From NCBI RefSeq assembly GCF_005887635.2, contig NZ_CP040819.1, forward strand, positions 310,001 to 374,000: 64,000 nt of DNA, read 5' to 3'. The notes below the pieces were generated by a model, which had not been told where the DNA came from, did no database searches, and worked only from the letters and a program-made list of their open reading frames with translations. This DNA is from Paroceanicella profunda (GTDB taxonomy: Bacteria; Pseudomonadota; Alphaproteobacteria; Rhodobacterales; Rhodobacteraceae). The translations under genes and the position numbers were made by a program. Below are positions 29,598 through 38,900 of the stretch, one piece after another. The stretch's first letter is position 1. Each line of letters begins with the position of its first letter.

Positions 29598-30833
29598 TCA
29601 GGCGATCACGTTCGCCTCCGGGCCGTAGGGGAAGCCGGTGATGTTCTCCGCGCCCGTCTCGCCCACCACGAGGATGTCGTGCTCGCGGTAGCCCCCTGCC
29701 CCGGGCCGGCCGGCGGGAATGCGCAGCATCGGCTCCATCGAGATCACCATGCCGGGGGCGAGCACGGTGTCGATGTCCTCTCGCAGCTCCAGCCCCGCCT
29801 CGCGGCCGTAGTAATGCGACAGCACGCCGAAGGAATGGCCGTAGCCGAAGGAGCGGTATTGCAGCAGGTTCTCCCCGACGAGGAAGCGGTTGATCTCGGC
29901 GCAGATCTCGTCGCAGCGCGCGCCGGGGCGGATGAGCGACAGGCCCAGCTCGTGCGCCGCCACGTTCGCCCGCCAGATGCGCAGGGTTTCCGCGTCCGGC
30001 TCCCCGAGCACCAGCGTGCGCTCCAGCGCGGTGTAGTAGCCCGAGATCATCGGGAAGGTGTTGAGGCTCAGCAGGTCGCCGGGGGTGAGCGCGCGGGTGG
30101 TGACCGGGTTGTGCGCGCCGTCGGTATTGGGGCCGGACTGGAACCACACCCAGGTGTCGCGCAGCTCCGAACCCGGGAAGGCGCGGGCGATCTCGCGCTC
30201 CATCGCGTCGCGCCCGGCCATGGCGATGTCGATCTCGCGCTGGCCGGGGGCGATGGCCGCCTTCACCGCGGCGCCGCCGAGATCCGCGATGCGCGCGCCC
30301 TCGCGGATGAGCGCGATCTCGGCGGGAGACTTGATCATCCGCCGGGCCATGAGCGGGGCGGCGATGTCGGTGAGCCGGGCTCCCGGCCGCGCCGCGCTCA
30401 GCGCGTCGCGCGCGGCGAGGGTGAGGTGGTCGGCCTCGATGCCGATCTCGCGCGCCGCGCCGGTGAGCGTGGCAACCGCGCGCCAGAAATTGCCGCGCTG
30501 CCAGTCGGTGTAGACGAGGTTCTCCGCCAGGCTCCGCCGCGCCGGCTGGCCGCCGTCGATATCAGCGGTGACGGTGGTCACGGCGCTCCGCGTCACCACG
30601 CAGCCGTAGGGCCGGCCGAAGGAGCAGTAGAGAAACCCTGTCGCCCAGGCGATGTTGTGCATGGAGGTGAGCAGCACGGCGTCGAGCCCGTGCGCCTCCA
30701 TCTCCGCGCGGATGGCGCGGATGCGCGCGGCGTATTCCTCCGGCGCGAAGGGCAAGGGCGCGCGCGGCGCCTCCGGCAGGCGGAAGCTCTGCGGGCGGGG
30801 GAATGGCTGGCTGGAGCTTGAGAGGTCGGTCAT
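29598..30833 (-). CDS. Creatinase (creatine amidinohydrolase)
   Basis: A 411-residue cytoplasmic pita-bread-fold enzyme that hydrolyses creatine to sarcosine and urea. Creatinase (about 403 residues) uses this fold but no metal. Long blocks agree with Pseudomonas creatinase as I remember it: FLYCSFGRPYGCVVT, ADIDGGQPARR, YTDWQRGNFW, and GHSFGVLSHYYGREAGLE followed by LREDIDTVLAPGMV. The catalytic histidine motif is GAHNPVTTR. These blocks set it apart from metal-dependent Xaa-Pro peptidases. ATG at 30833. It is the first gene of the minus-strand set creatinase-TetR-binding protein-LivHMGF-M19. No creatininase or sarcosine oxidase gene is in the window. Confidence 0.93.
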   Translation of the reverse strand: MTDLSSSSQPFPRPQSFRLPEAPRAPLPFAPEEYAARIRAIRAEMEAHGLDAVLLTSMHNIAWATGFLYCSFGRPYGCVVTRSAVTTVTADIDGGQPARRSLAENLVYTDWQRGNFWRAVATLTGAAREIGIEADHLTLAARDALSAARPGARLTDIAAPLMARRMIKSPAEIALIREGARIADLGGAAVKAAIAPGQREIDIAMAGRDAMEREIARAFPGSELRDTWVWFQSGPNTDGAHNPVTTRALTPGDLLSLNTFPMISGYYTALERTLVLGEPDAETLRIWRANVAAHELGLSLIRPGARCDEICAEINRFLVGENLLQYRSFGYGHSFGVLSHYYGREAGLELREDIDTVLAPGMVISMEPMLRIPAGRPGAGGYREHDILVVGETGAENITGFPYGPEANVIA

Positions 30834-31450
30834 GCGGAGAGGTCTCCCGGTCGGGCCGGGCGGATCTCATGCGCCCGGCGGATCACCCGGCGTGCAGGAG
30901 GGGGGCGCGGTGCCCCGCGCCACGCGCCCCGGGGATGCGCGGCGACGCCATCGCCGCACGGGGTGCGCGAGGCCAAGTGAAGCGCGGGCCGCGGTGGCCG
31001 TCAAGCCCGATCCGCTCGGGCCCCTCGCCCCCCGGAGAACCGCTCCCGAAGCCGGAGCAGCGCGCGCCGGGCCGCCATGTGGCGGGGGCAGCCCCGGCCT
31101 GCGCGGGAGGCCTCGCGGGGCGTGGCGCGCGCGGAAAGGTGGCGCATCCGGCGGACGGGGCCTGCCCCCGCGCGGCGCTGGTGGACGGGCGAGTCCCTCA
31201 AGCGACCCCGGCGGAGGGAGAGTGCCCTTCACGCGGCGGCGATGGACGGACGTGGTCTTGCGCGGTGGCGACGGACAGGGAGTGCCCCTCGCGCCGCGTC
31301 GGCGGACGAGGACTGGCCCCTGCGCGGCGGCAGTGGACGGGCGTAGCCTTTGCGCGGTGGCGGCGGACAGGAAATGGCCCTTGCGCGGCGGAGGTGGACG
31401 GGTGCGCCTTGCGCGGCGCCGGCGGGCGGGAGCGGTCCGCCCGTGGCGGC
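30834..31450. other. Non-coding spacer with a minisatellite
   Basis: About 617 bases between the divergent-facing ends of creatinase (start at 30833) and the helicase (stop at 31451). No protein can be supported in any frame: the open frames only reflect GC bias and the roughly 30-base periodicity, and unit lengths of 29-31 bases would destroy any repeated peptide. The right half is the tandem repeat listed separately; the left half must contain the creatinase promoter, which I could not delimit. Confidence 0.6.
31140..31440. repeat. GC-rich minisatellite, about ten units of 29-31 bp
   Basis: The core GGACGG (or a near variant) recurs at 31153, 31183, 31213, 31244, 31273, 31304, 31335, 31365, 31396 and 31425, that is every 29-31 bases. 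The units share the pattern TGCGCGGCGG, then two to three variable bases, GTGGACGGG, a short variable part, and TGCCCTT. Units differ from each other by several substitutions, so this is a diverged or evolving array rather than a recent perfect expansion. Confidence 0.85.
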
Positions 31451-33532
31451 TCAGCGCCACATGTCCTTCATGCGCGCACGCAGGTCCACCGGCTGCACGG
31501 CGGGGCGGGCGGCGGCGCCGGCGGTGCCCTGCGGTGTCCAGGCGAAACGCTCGAAGAGCGGCAGCATCGCCTCGGTCAGGAAGCGGCTGCGCGCGGCGTA
31601 GACATGCCGGTCGCCCCGGGCGCGCTGGCCGTGGGTGTAGAAGCGCAGCGGGGTCACGAGGTGGAGCGCGTCGCGCGCCCGGGTCATCGCCACGTAGAGC
31701 AGCCGGCGCTCCTCCTCGATCCCGGCGGTGGTGCCGGTGCCCAGGTCCGAAGGCATGCAGCCGTCCACCACGTTCAGCACGAAGACATTGCGCCATTCCC
31801 GCCCCTTGGCGGAGTGGATGGTCGAAAGCACCAGATAATCGTCATCCAGAAGCGGCACGCCGCTCTCGTCGGAGGTGGCGTCCGGCGGGTCGAGCGTGAG
31901 ATCGGTGAGGAAGGCGCTGCGAGAGCCGTGCCCGGCCGCGATCTGGCCCAGTTGCAAGAGGTCGGAGCGGCGGGTCTCCGCGTCCTCGTGCAGGCGCTCG
32001 AGATGCGGCTCATACCACAGGCGCACGGCCTCCAGCTCCGCCGGCCAGGGGGCTTCGGCGGGGTTGAGCATCATGTCGCGGAACGCCGGCCAGAACGGCG
32101 CGGCGCGGGCGGGCACGCGCAGGGCGCCGAGCGCCTCGGCCACGCCCGCCCCGGGGGCGGCCAGCGCGTCCAGCACCGCGCGGGCCGTGGCCGTTCCGAT
32201 GCCGGGGATCAGGCGCAGAACGCGGAAGCCCGCCACCCGGTCGCGCGGGTTCTCGCGCAGGCGCAGCACCGCGAGCAGGTCCTTCACATGCGCGCTGTCG
32301 AGGAATTTCAGTCCGCCGAACTTCACGAAGGGAATGTTGCGGCGGGTCAGCTCCACCTCCAGCGGGCCGGAGTGGCTGGAGGTGCGGAACAGCACCGCCT
32401 GGTCCTTCAGGGCGGTGCCCTCCTCGCGCGCCTCCAGCACGGCGCGGCAGATGTAGCCGGCCTGCGCCGCCTCATCGTGCACGGTGACGAGGCCGGGCCG
32501 CGCGCCCTCCCCCCGCGCGGTCCACAGCGTCTTGGAGAAGCGCTCGCGCGCCTCCCCGATCACCGCGTTCGCCGCCGCCAGAACCGGCGCGGTGGAGCGG
32601 TAGTTCTGCTCCAGCGTCACCACCCGGGCGCGCGGGGTGAAGAGGCCGGGAAAGTCGAGGATGTTGCGCACCTCCGCGGCGCGGAAGGCGTAGATCGCCT
32701 GCGCGTCGTCGCCCACCACCGTGAGGCCCCGGCCCTGCGGAGAGAGGCCCAGCAGTATGGCGGCCTGCAGGCGGTTGGTGTCCTGGTACTCGTCCACCAG
32801 CACATGGTCGAACCGCGCGCCGATCTCCGCGCCCAGGCCCGCCTCCCCCACCATGGCGCGCCAGTACAGCAGCAGGTCGTCGTAATCGAGCACGCCCTGG
32901 TCCTGCTTGGCCTCCACATAGGCGGCGAAGAGCCGGCGCAGCTCCGCCTCCCGGTTCCGGAACTTCGGGAACCCCTCGGCCAGCACGCCGTCCAGCGGGG
33001 CCTGCGCGTTCACGCTGCGCGAGTAGATGGCGAGACAGGCGGATTTCGAGGGAAAGCGCGCCTCCGCCAGCCCGAAGCCCAGCTCGTGGCGCAAGAGGTT
33101 CATCAGGTCGGCGGAATCCTCGCGGTCATGGATGGTGAAGGCCTCGTCCAGCCCCACCAGCGGCGCGTATTCCCGCAGGAGCCGTGCGCCCATGCCGTGG
33201 AAGGTGCCCGCCCAGTCCAGCCCGCCGGCCAGCGCCGCGCCCTCCGCGCCCAGCACCTCGCGCGCGATCCGCTCCACCCGGGCGGTCATCTCCTGCGCCG
33301 CGCGGCGCGAGAAGGTCATGATGAGCATGCGCCGCGGGTCCGCCCCCTTCAGCATCAGGTGAGCGACGCGGTGCGCCAGCGTGTTGGTCTTGCCCGAGCC
33401 CGCGCCGGCGATCACCAGCAGGGGCGCGGCCGCCCCCGGCCCGTCGCCGTGCAGCACCGCCTCGCGCTGCGCGGGGTTCAACCGGGCGAGGTAATCGGGC
33501 AACGGGGCGGGCTCTGGCGCGATGGTCTGCAT
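31451..33532 (-). CDS. UvrD/Rep-family ATP-dependent DNA helicase
   Basis: A 693-residue superfamily 1 helicase. All motifs are present: Walker A IAGAGSGKTNTLAHRV (Lys48), TFSRRAAQEM (Ia), VDEYQDTN (II), GDDAQAIYAFRAA (III), LEQNYRST (IV), STIHSAKGREWRNVFVLNVVDG (V) and EEERRLLYVAMTRARD (VI). It would unwind DNA 3'-5' during repair or restart. The ATG at 33532 precedes the conserved LNPAQREAVLHGDGP; a longer frame upstream lacks protein character. Length is close to Rep and UvrD (about 670-720). A near-consensus alphaproteobacterial SOS box lies 17 bp before the start. Confidence 0.95.
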   Translation of the reverse strand: MQTIAPEPAPLPDYLARLNPAQREAVLHGDGPGAAAPLLVIAGAGSGKTNTLAHRVAHLMLKGADPRRMLIMTFSRRAAQEMTARVERIAREVLGAEGAALAGGLDWAGTFHGMGARLLREYAPLVGLDEAFTIHDREDSADLMNLLRHELGFGLAEARFPSKSACLAIYSRSVNAQAPLDGVLAEGFPKFRNREAELRRLFAAYVEAKQDQGVLDYDDLLLYWRAMVGEAGLGAEIGARFDHVLVDEYQDTNRLQAAILLGLSPQGRGLTVVGDDAQAIYAFRAAEVRNILDFPGLFTPRARVVTLEQNYRSTAPVLAAANAVIGEARERFSKTLWTARGEGARPGLVTVHDEAAQAGYICRAVLEAREEGTALKDQAVLFRTSSHSGPLEVELTRRNIPFVKFGGLKFLDSAHVKDLLAVLRLRENPRDRVAGFRVLRLIPGIGTATARAVLDALAAPGAGVAEALGALRVPARAAPFWPAFRDMMLNPAEAPWPAELEAVRLWYEPHLERLHEDAETRRSDLLQLGQIAAGHGSRSAFLTDLTLDPPDATSDESGVPLLDDDYLVLSTIHSAKGREWRNVFVLNVVDGCMPSDLGTGTTAGIEEERRLLYVAMTRARDALHLVTPLRFYTHGQRARGDRHVYAARSRFLTEAMLPLFERFAWTPQGTAGAAARPAVQPVDLRARMKDMWR

Positions 33533-33830
33533 GGCCTCACGAAACAATGTTTTCACTTTGTTCGCAAGCCTGAAACCTCCGCACGCATCTCTACTGCGGC
33601 GCGGCAGGCCGCTGACGCATCCGCCGCCCGGACCGGGCCTGCGCGCGGTCCCCGCCACCCCTTCACCGGCCCCGTGCCGGCGGTTCAGCGGCGCATGTGT
33701 CCGCGCGCCCCTGCCGGCAGGAGGCTTCGCGCCGGATGTCGGGGAGGGCGTAACGGGGTGTTAAGCGTGTTTGGGCACAGTGCACGCCTGCCCTGCGGGA
33801 GCGGCGCGGTGAGGGTGAGGGTGAGTTTCG
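33533..33830. other. Divergent control region, helicase / histidine kinase
   Basis: A 298-bp gap between two divergently transcribed genes. Its left end is relatively AT-rich and holds the SOS-like box; the right end carries GAGGGTGAG shortly before the kinase start. No further gene is supported. Confidence 0.5.
33549..33563 (-). promoter_or_regulatory. SOS (LexA)-like box upstream of the helicase
   Basis: The plus strand reads GTTT-TCACTTT-GTTC, equivalent on the minus strand to GAAC-N7-AAAC. The alphaproteobacterial LexA box is GTTC-N7-GTTC, so this has the exact spacing and a single mismatch in one half. It ends 17 bp before the helicase ATG, a position that would block transcription or cover the transcription start. 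Confidence 0.5.
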
Positions 33831-35135
33831 ATGACCAGCAGGCGATCGCAAATTGTTCTGGGCGTTGTACTGCTGGGGTTCCTGGCGGGCATCGTGCTGC
33901 TGGTCCTGGTGCATCTGAACCTGACGTGGGATCGCGAGGAGATCCGCAAGCGCGAGGCGCAGCTTCCGCTCACGGTGCTGCGGTTTGAGCGGGCCATCGG
34001 TTACGGCGGGTTCATTCACAATTTCAAGAACTTCATCCTGCGCCCGCGCGAAACCGGCTACCGGGACGACGCGGTGGAGAATCATCATGAGGCGCTGGAG
34101 GCGATCGAGGAGATCGAGGCGCTGAGTCGGCAGCTCGGCGTGCCCACGCGCATGACGGAGACCAGGCGCACCCTGCAGCTCTACCGCAACCAGCTTGACT
34201 GGGTCACCCGCCTGCACGCCCAGGGTGCCGTGCCGAAGGAGATCGACGTTGTGGTGCGTGTGTCCGACCAGCCGGCCCGCGCGGAAATAGATGAGCTGCA
34301 TGCCCGGCTGGGCGATATCATGGACCTGCAGCTCGGCCGGATCGACCGGCGCATCTTCGCCCTGCTGGTGGTCTTCGCGTTCTTCCTGCTGGGCGGCATG
34401 GCGGTGGTGTTCTGGGTGCTGGGGCGCGACCGGGAGAAGCTGATGCTCCGGCTGCAGCTCAAGAAGGACGACCTGGAGCAGTTCACCTCGATCGCCGCGC
34501 ATGACCTGCGCGCGCCGCTGCGCCAGATCCCCAGTCTCATCCAGTGGGTGAACGAGGATGTGGAGGAGGCGAAGCTGGTGTTGCCCCGGCGCGCGCAGAT
34601 GAACCTGCAGCGCATCGCCTCCAGGGTCCGGCAGCTCGATGTCCTGCTGAACGAATTGCTGAACTACCTGCACATCGGCGGCCGCCTCGTGCCGCCGGAG
34701 CCGGTGGACCTCGGCGCCCTCGTCGCGGAGATCTCGGAGCTTTTCGTGCCCGCCGGCAGCCTGCTGCGCTGCGAGGGCGAGATGCCGGAGATCATGGTGG
34801 TGAAGGTGGAACTCGACATCGTGCTGCGCAACCTCATCAGCAACGCGGTGAAGCACGGGCCGCCGAAGGGGGTGGAGATCGTGCTGCGCTACCGTTCCCG
34901 GCGCGGGGCGCATGTCATCGAGGTGGAGGACAACGGCCCCGGCATCCCGCCCCAGCACCGCGAACGGGTGTTCCAGATGTTCGCCACCCTCGGCCCGCGC
35001 AACACGGAGGGCGAGGTGACGGGCGTGGGCCTGGCCATGGTGATGCGCGTGGTGCGCAACCGCGGCGGCAGCATCGCGATCCATGACGCCCGGCCGCATG
35101 GCACGATCTTCGAGGTGGTGCTGCCCCGGGTCTGA
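33831..35135 (+). CDS. Membrane-bound sensor histidine kinase
   Basis: A 434-residue kinase. A membrane helix at about residues 8-28 and a second at about 178-198 flank a periplasmic helical sensor of some 150 residues rich in Glu/Arg, without a recognised domain name. The HisKA block is LEQFTSIAAHDLRAPLRQIPSLI with phospho-acceptor His224. The ATP-binding domain shows N-box NLISNAVKHG, G1 EDNGPGIP, F-box RVFQMFATLG and G2 GVGLAMVMRVV. The Ser-Ile-Ala-Ala-His-Asp-Leu-Arg-Ala-Pro-Leu type resembles phytochrome-like kinases. No response regulator gene is adjacent, so it is an orphan kinase here. Confidence 0.92.
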   Translation: MTSRRSQIVLGVVLLGFLAGIVLLVLVHLNLTWDREEIRKREAQLPLTVLRFERAIGYGGFIHNFKNFILRPRETGYRDDAVENHHEALEAIEEIEALSRQLGVPTRMTETRRTLQLYRNQLDWVTRLHAQGAVPKEIDVVVRVSDQPARAEIDELHARLGDIMDLQLGRIDRRIFALLVVFAFFLLGGMAVVFWVLGRDREKLMLRLQLKKDDLEQFTSIAAHDLRAPLRQIPSLIQWVNEDVEEAKLVLPRRAQMNLQRIASRVRQLDVLLNELLNYLHIGGRLVPPEPVDLGALVAEISELFVPAGSLLRCEGEMPEIMVVKVELDIVLRNLISNAVKHGPPKGVEIVLRYRSRRGAHVIEVEDNGPGIPPQHRERVFQMFATLGPRNTEGEVTGVGLAMVMRVVRNRGGSIAIHDARPHGTIFEVVLPRV

Positions 35136-35236
35136 CAGGCGCGGCACGGCTTCCCTTCCGGCGGAATTGGGCGTTCAATCGGCGCCCGCCCGGCCGCGCT
35201 GCGGGCCGGAACCGACGCATCTGCCGGAGGGCTGCA

Positions 35237-35842
35237 ATGAAACTCTACTTCTCCCCGACCTCACCCTATGTGCGCAAGGTGATCATCCTCGCGCGCGAGA
35301 CCGGGCTCGAGCCCCGCATCGAGCGGGTCGCGGTTCAGCCGAGCCCGGTCTCCCGGCCGGCGGATCTCGCCGCGGACGCTCCGCTGGGCAAGGTTCCGGC
35401 GCTGGTGACCGAGGACGGCGCCGCCTGCTATGACAGCCGGGTGATCTGCCAGTATCTTGACACACTGCATGACGGCACGCCGCTCATCCCCGCCGCGGCC
35501 CCTGCCCGCTTCGACGCCTTGCGCCGCGAGGCGATGGCCGACGGGCTGCTCGACGCCGCCCTGCTCGCGCGCTACGAGATCGCCCTGCGCCCCGAGGCGC
35601 TGCGCTGGGAGGCCTGGCTTTCGGGGCAGATGGCCAAGATCACCGGTGTGCTCGACGCCATGGAAGCCGAGGCGGCGACGGCGCCGCAGGACGACCTGGG
35701 CGCCATCGCCTGGTTCTGCGCCCTCGGCTATCTCGACTTCCGCTTCGCGGACATGGGGTGGCGCACCGGCCGGCCGACGCTGGCCGCCTGGTGCGCTCTC
35801 TTCGCCGAACGCCCCTCCGTGGCCGGCACCGGGCCGGACTGA
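35237..35842 (+). CDS. Glutathione S-transferase family protein
   Basis: A 201-residue cytoplasmic protein. The thioredoxin-like N-terminal domain MKLYFSPTSPYVRKVIILARETGLE has the catalytic-type Ser (SPTSPY), then LGKVPALVTEDGAACYDSRVICQYLD with the cis-Pro (VPAL) and the glutathione-binding DSR. A helical C-terminal domain follows, ending in GRPTLAAWCALFAERPSVAGT. The opening resembles YibF-type GSTs. Substrate unknown. It follows the kinase by about 100 bp and converges with the RND operon; a very strong hairpin follows. Confidence 0.9.
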   Translation: MKLYFSPTSPYVRKVIILARETGLEPRIERVAVQPSPVSRPADLAADAPLGKVPALVTEDGAACYDSRVICQYLDTLHDGTPLIPAAAPARFDALRREAMADGLLDAALLARYEIALRPEALRWEAWLSGQMAKITGVLDAMEAEAATAPQDDLGAIAWFCALGYLDFRFADMGWRTGRPTLAAWCALFAERPSVAGTGPD

Positions 35843-35858
35843 GCCCGGACGAGACATG

Positions 35859-35895
35859 CCCCGGGCCCGGGAGGCGCGAACCTCCGGGCCCGGGG
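35859..35895. terminator. Very strong hairpin after the GST gene
   Basis: The left arm CCCCGGGCCCGGGAGG (35859-35874) pairs with CCTCCGGGCCCGGGG (35881-35895) over 15 base pairs with one bulged G, around the loop CGCGAA. It begins 17 bases after the GST stop and lies between convergent genes, so it can serve as a bidirectional terminator. There is no U-tract. Confidence 0.65.
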
Positions 35896-35962
35896 CGGTT
35901 CAGACCACCGGGCCCGGAAGGGCCCAGGCCATGAGGCCCGGGGAGGGTTTGCGCGACGGGGC

Positions 35963-35983
35963 CCGGGAGCTGCATGCTCCCGG
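35963..35983. terminator. Hairpin after the RND pump gene
   Basis: A perfect 8-bp stem CCGGGAGC / GCTCCCGG with the loop TGCAT lies 12 bases beyond the stop of the efflux permease (35995, minus strand). With the hairpin at 35859-35895 it makes a two-hairpin barrier between convergent operons. Confidence 0.55.
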
Positions 35984-35994
35984 CCCCGCCGGGT

Positions 35995-38900
35995 TCAGTC
36001 CGCCGCCGCGGGTTCGGGCGCCTCCGGGTGCGGCGCCGGTGCGCGGCCGGGGAAGATCCGCCGCAGGGCCACGTAGAACACCGGGGTGAGGAACAGCCCC
36101 ACCAATGTCACGCCCAGCATGCCCGAGAACACCGCCGTGCCGAGGGACTGGCGCATTTCCGCGCCCGGCCCGCTGGCGATCATCAGCGGCACCACGCCGA
36201 GGATGAAGGCGAAGGCCGTCATCAGGATCGGGCGCAGGCGCAGCCGGCAGGCCTCCACCGCGGCGTCGACCGCGCTCTCCCCGCGGTCCTGCGCCTGCCG
36301 GGCGAATTCCACGATCAGGATCGCGTTCTTCGCCGCCAGGCCGATCAGCACGATCAGGCCGATCTGCACCAGGATGTTGTTGTCGAGCCCGCGCAGGCTG
36401 ACCCCGGTGAGGGCCGCGAGCACTCCCAGCGGCACGATCAGGATGATGGCGACCGGCATCACCCAGCTCTCGTACTGCGCGGCGAGCGCGAGGAACACGA
36501 ACACCACCGACAGCCCGAAGATGTAGATCGCCGTGTTGCCGGTGTTGCTCTCCTGGTAGGCAAGTTCGGTCCACTGGCTGGTCATGCCGCGCGGCAGGAT
36601 CTCCGCGGCCACGCCCTCCATCAGCGCCAGCGCATCGCCGGTGGAAACGCCCGGCGCCGGGTTGCCCTGCAGCGGCACGGAGGTGAGCATGTTGTAGCGC
36701 TGCACCAGCGTGGGGCCGGTGACATCCTGGATCTCCACCAGCGTGCCGAGCGGCACGAGCGCGCCGCCGGCGGAGCGCACCTTGAGGTTCTCGATATCCT
36801 CCCGCGCCACGCGGAAGGCCTGGTCCGCCTGGGCGCGCACCTGGTAGACGCGGCCGAACGCGTTGAAATCGTTCACATAGGAGGAGCCGAGGTTGATCGA
36901 GAGCGTCTCGAAGATGTTCGGGATCGGCACGTCGAGGATGCGCGCCTTCTCCCGGTCGATGGCCAGGAACACCTGCGGGCTGGAATCCGAGAACGTGGTG
37001 AAGATGCCGCTGAGCCCCTGGACCTGGTTTGCCGCGGCGGCCACTTCCCGTGCCGCGGCCAGCGCGCGGCTCATGTCCGCGCTGTCGCGGTCCTGGATCT
37101 GCAGCTTGAAGCCGCCCGAGGTGCCGATGCCGCGGATCGAGGGCGGCGGCAGCGCGATGATGAAGGCCTCGCGCAGGCTCTGCAGCCGGCCGTAGAGATT
37201 TCCGATGATGGCATTCGCCGACTGGCCATGCGGCAGCCGCTCCTCGAAGGGCTTGAAGCTGGCGAAGATCACCCCGGCGTTGGAGGCGTTGGTGAAGGTG
37301 GCGCCGGAGAACCCGGCAAAGGCGACGGCGCTGGCCACGCCCGGCGTGTCCTCGATGATGCGCGAGGCCTCGCGCACCACCGCGTCGGTGCGCCCCAGCG
37401 AGGCGCCGTCCGGCAACTGGACCACCACGATGCCGTAGCCCTGGTCCATCAGCGGAATGAAGCCGCGCGGCACCACGCCGGCCATGTGAACCGTGGCCCA
37501 GATGAGCCCGGCGAAGATCGCCACCATCAGCCCCAGCGCGGCGCGGGTGCTCACCAGCCGGCGCACCAGCCACGCATAGCCGTCCGACAAACGCTCGAAG
37601 CCGCGGTTGAACCCGTCGGCCGCCGCCTGCCCGGCACGGCCCAGCAGGGTTCCGGGCCGCGCATGGCTGTGCGGCTTGAACAGCCAGGCCGCGAGGGCGG
37701 GCGACAGGGTGAGCGAGTTGAAGGCCGAGATGGCGGTGGAGACGGCGATGGTCACCGCGAACTGCAGGTAGAACTGCCCCGAGATGCCCGGGATGAAGGC
37801 CGTGGGCAGGAACACCGCGATCAGCACCAGGGAGATGGCGATCACCGCGGCGCCCACTTCCGTCATCGTCCGGTGCGCGGCGGCGTTGGGCGCGAGCCCG
37901 AGGGCGATGTTGCGCTCCACGTTCTCCACCACCACGATCGCGTCGTCGACCACGATGCCGATGGCCAGCACCAGCCCGAACAGCGTGAGCATGTTGAGCG
38001 AGAAGCCCAGCCCGTAGAGCACCGCCAGCGTGCCCACCAGCGACACCGGGATCGCCACGATCGGCACGATGGCCATGCGCCAGGACTGCAGGAACACGAT
38101 GATCACGATCACCACCAGCGCGATGGCCTCCAGGATGGTCTTGTAGACCTCGGAGATCGACTCGGCGATGAACTCGGTGGGGTTGTAGACCACCTTGTAT
38201 TCCAGCCCCGGCGGGAAGTCCTTCGCCAGCTCGGCGATGGTGTGCTCGATCTCCTCCGCCGCGGCGAGCGCGTTGGTGCCCGGGCGCTGGAAGATGGCCA
38301 GCGCCACGGCGGGCTTGCCGTCGAGGTAGGAGTTGGTCACGTAGTCGCGCGCGCCCAGCTCGATGCGCGCCACGTCCTGCAGCTGGATCAGCCGGCCCTC
38401 CCCGGCCGATTTCACGATCACGTAGCGGAAATCCCGCGCCGACTCGAACCGGCCCTGGGTGGTGACGGTGTACTGGAAGGCCGAGCCGTCATCCACGGGC
38501 GGCGCCCCGAGCGCGCCGCCGGAGACCTGCACGTTCTGCTCGCGCAGCGCCTGGACCACGTCGCCCGAGGTCATGCCGTAGGCGGCGAGCTTCTGGGGGT
38601 CGAGCCAGATGCGCAGGGCGTATTCGCGCTCGCCGAAGATGGTGAGGTCGCCCACCCCCTCCAGCCGCATCAGCACGTCGCGCACCCGGGAGCGGGCGTA
38701 GTTCGAGACGTAGAGCTGGTCATACGTGTCATCGGGCGAGAGCATGTGGATGACCATCATCAGGTCCGGCGAGCTCTTGGTGGTGGTCACGCCGAGGCGG
38801 CGCACCTCCTCGGGCAGGCGCGGCTGGGCGATGGACACGCGGTTCTGCACCAGCACCTGGGCCTGGTCCAGATCGGTGCCGAGCGCGAAGGTGATGGTGA

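Noticed and set aside
29598-30833. Xaa-Pro aminopeptidase (M24 peptidase)
   Set aside because: Same fold, but long blocks and the catalytic GAHNPVTTR match creatinase, and the metal-ligand set of M24 peptidases is not evident.
31140-31440. CRISPR array
   Set aside because: Units are continuous and diverged, without invariant repeats separated by unique spacers, and no cas gene is nearby.
30803-33988. A 1061-residue plus-strand frame across the minisatellite and helicase
   Set aside because: Antisense to the helicase motifs, and the repeat units of 29-31 bases would change frame, so no repeat protein can be encoded.
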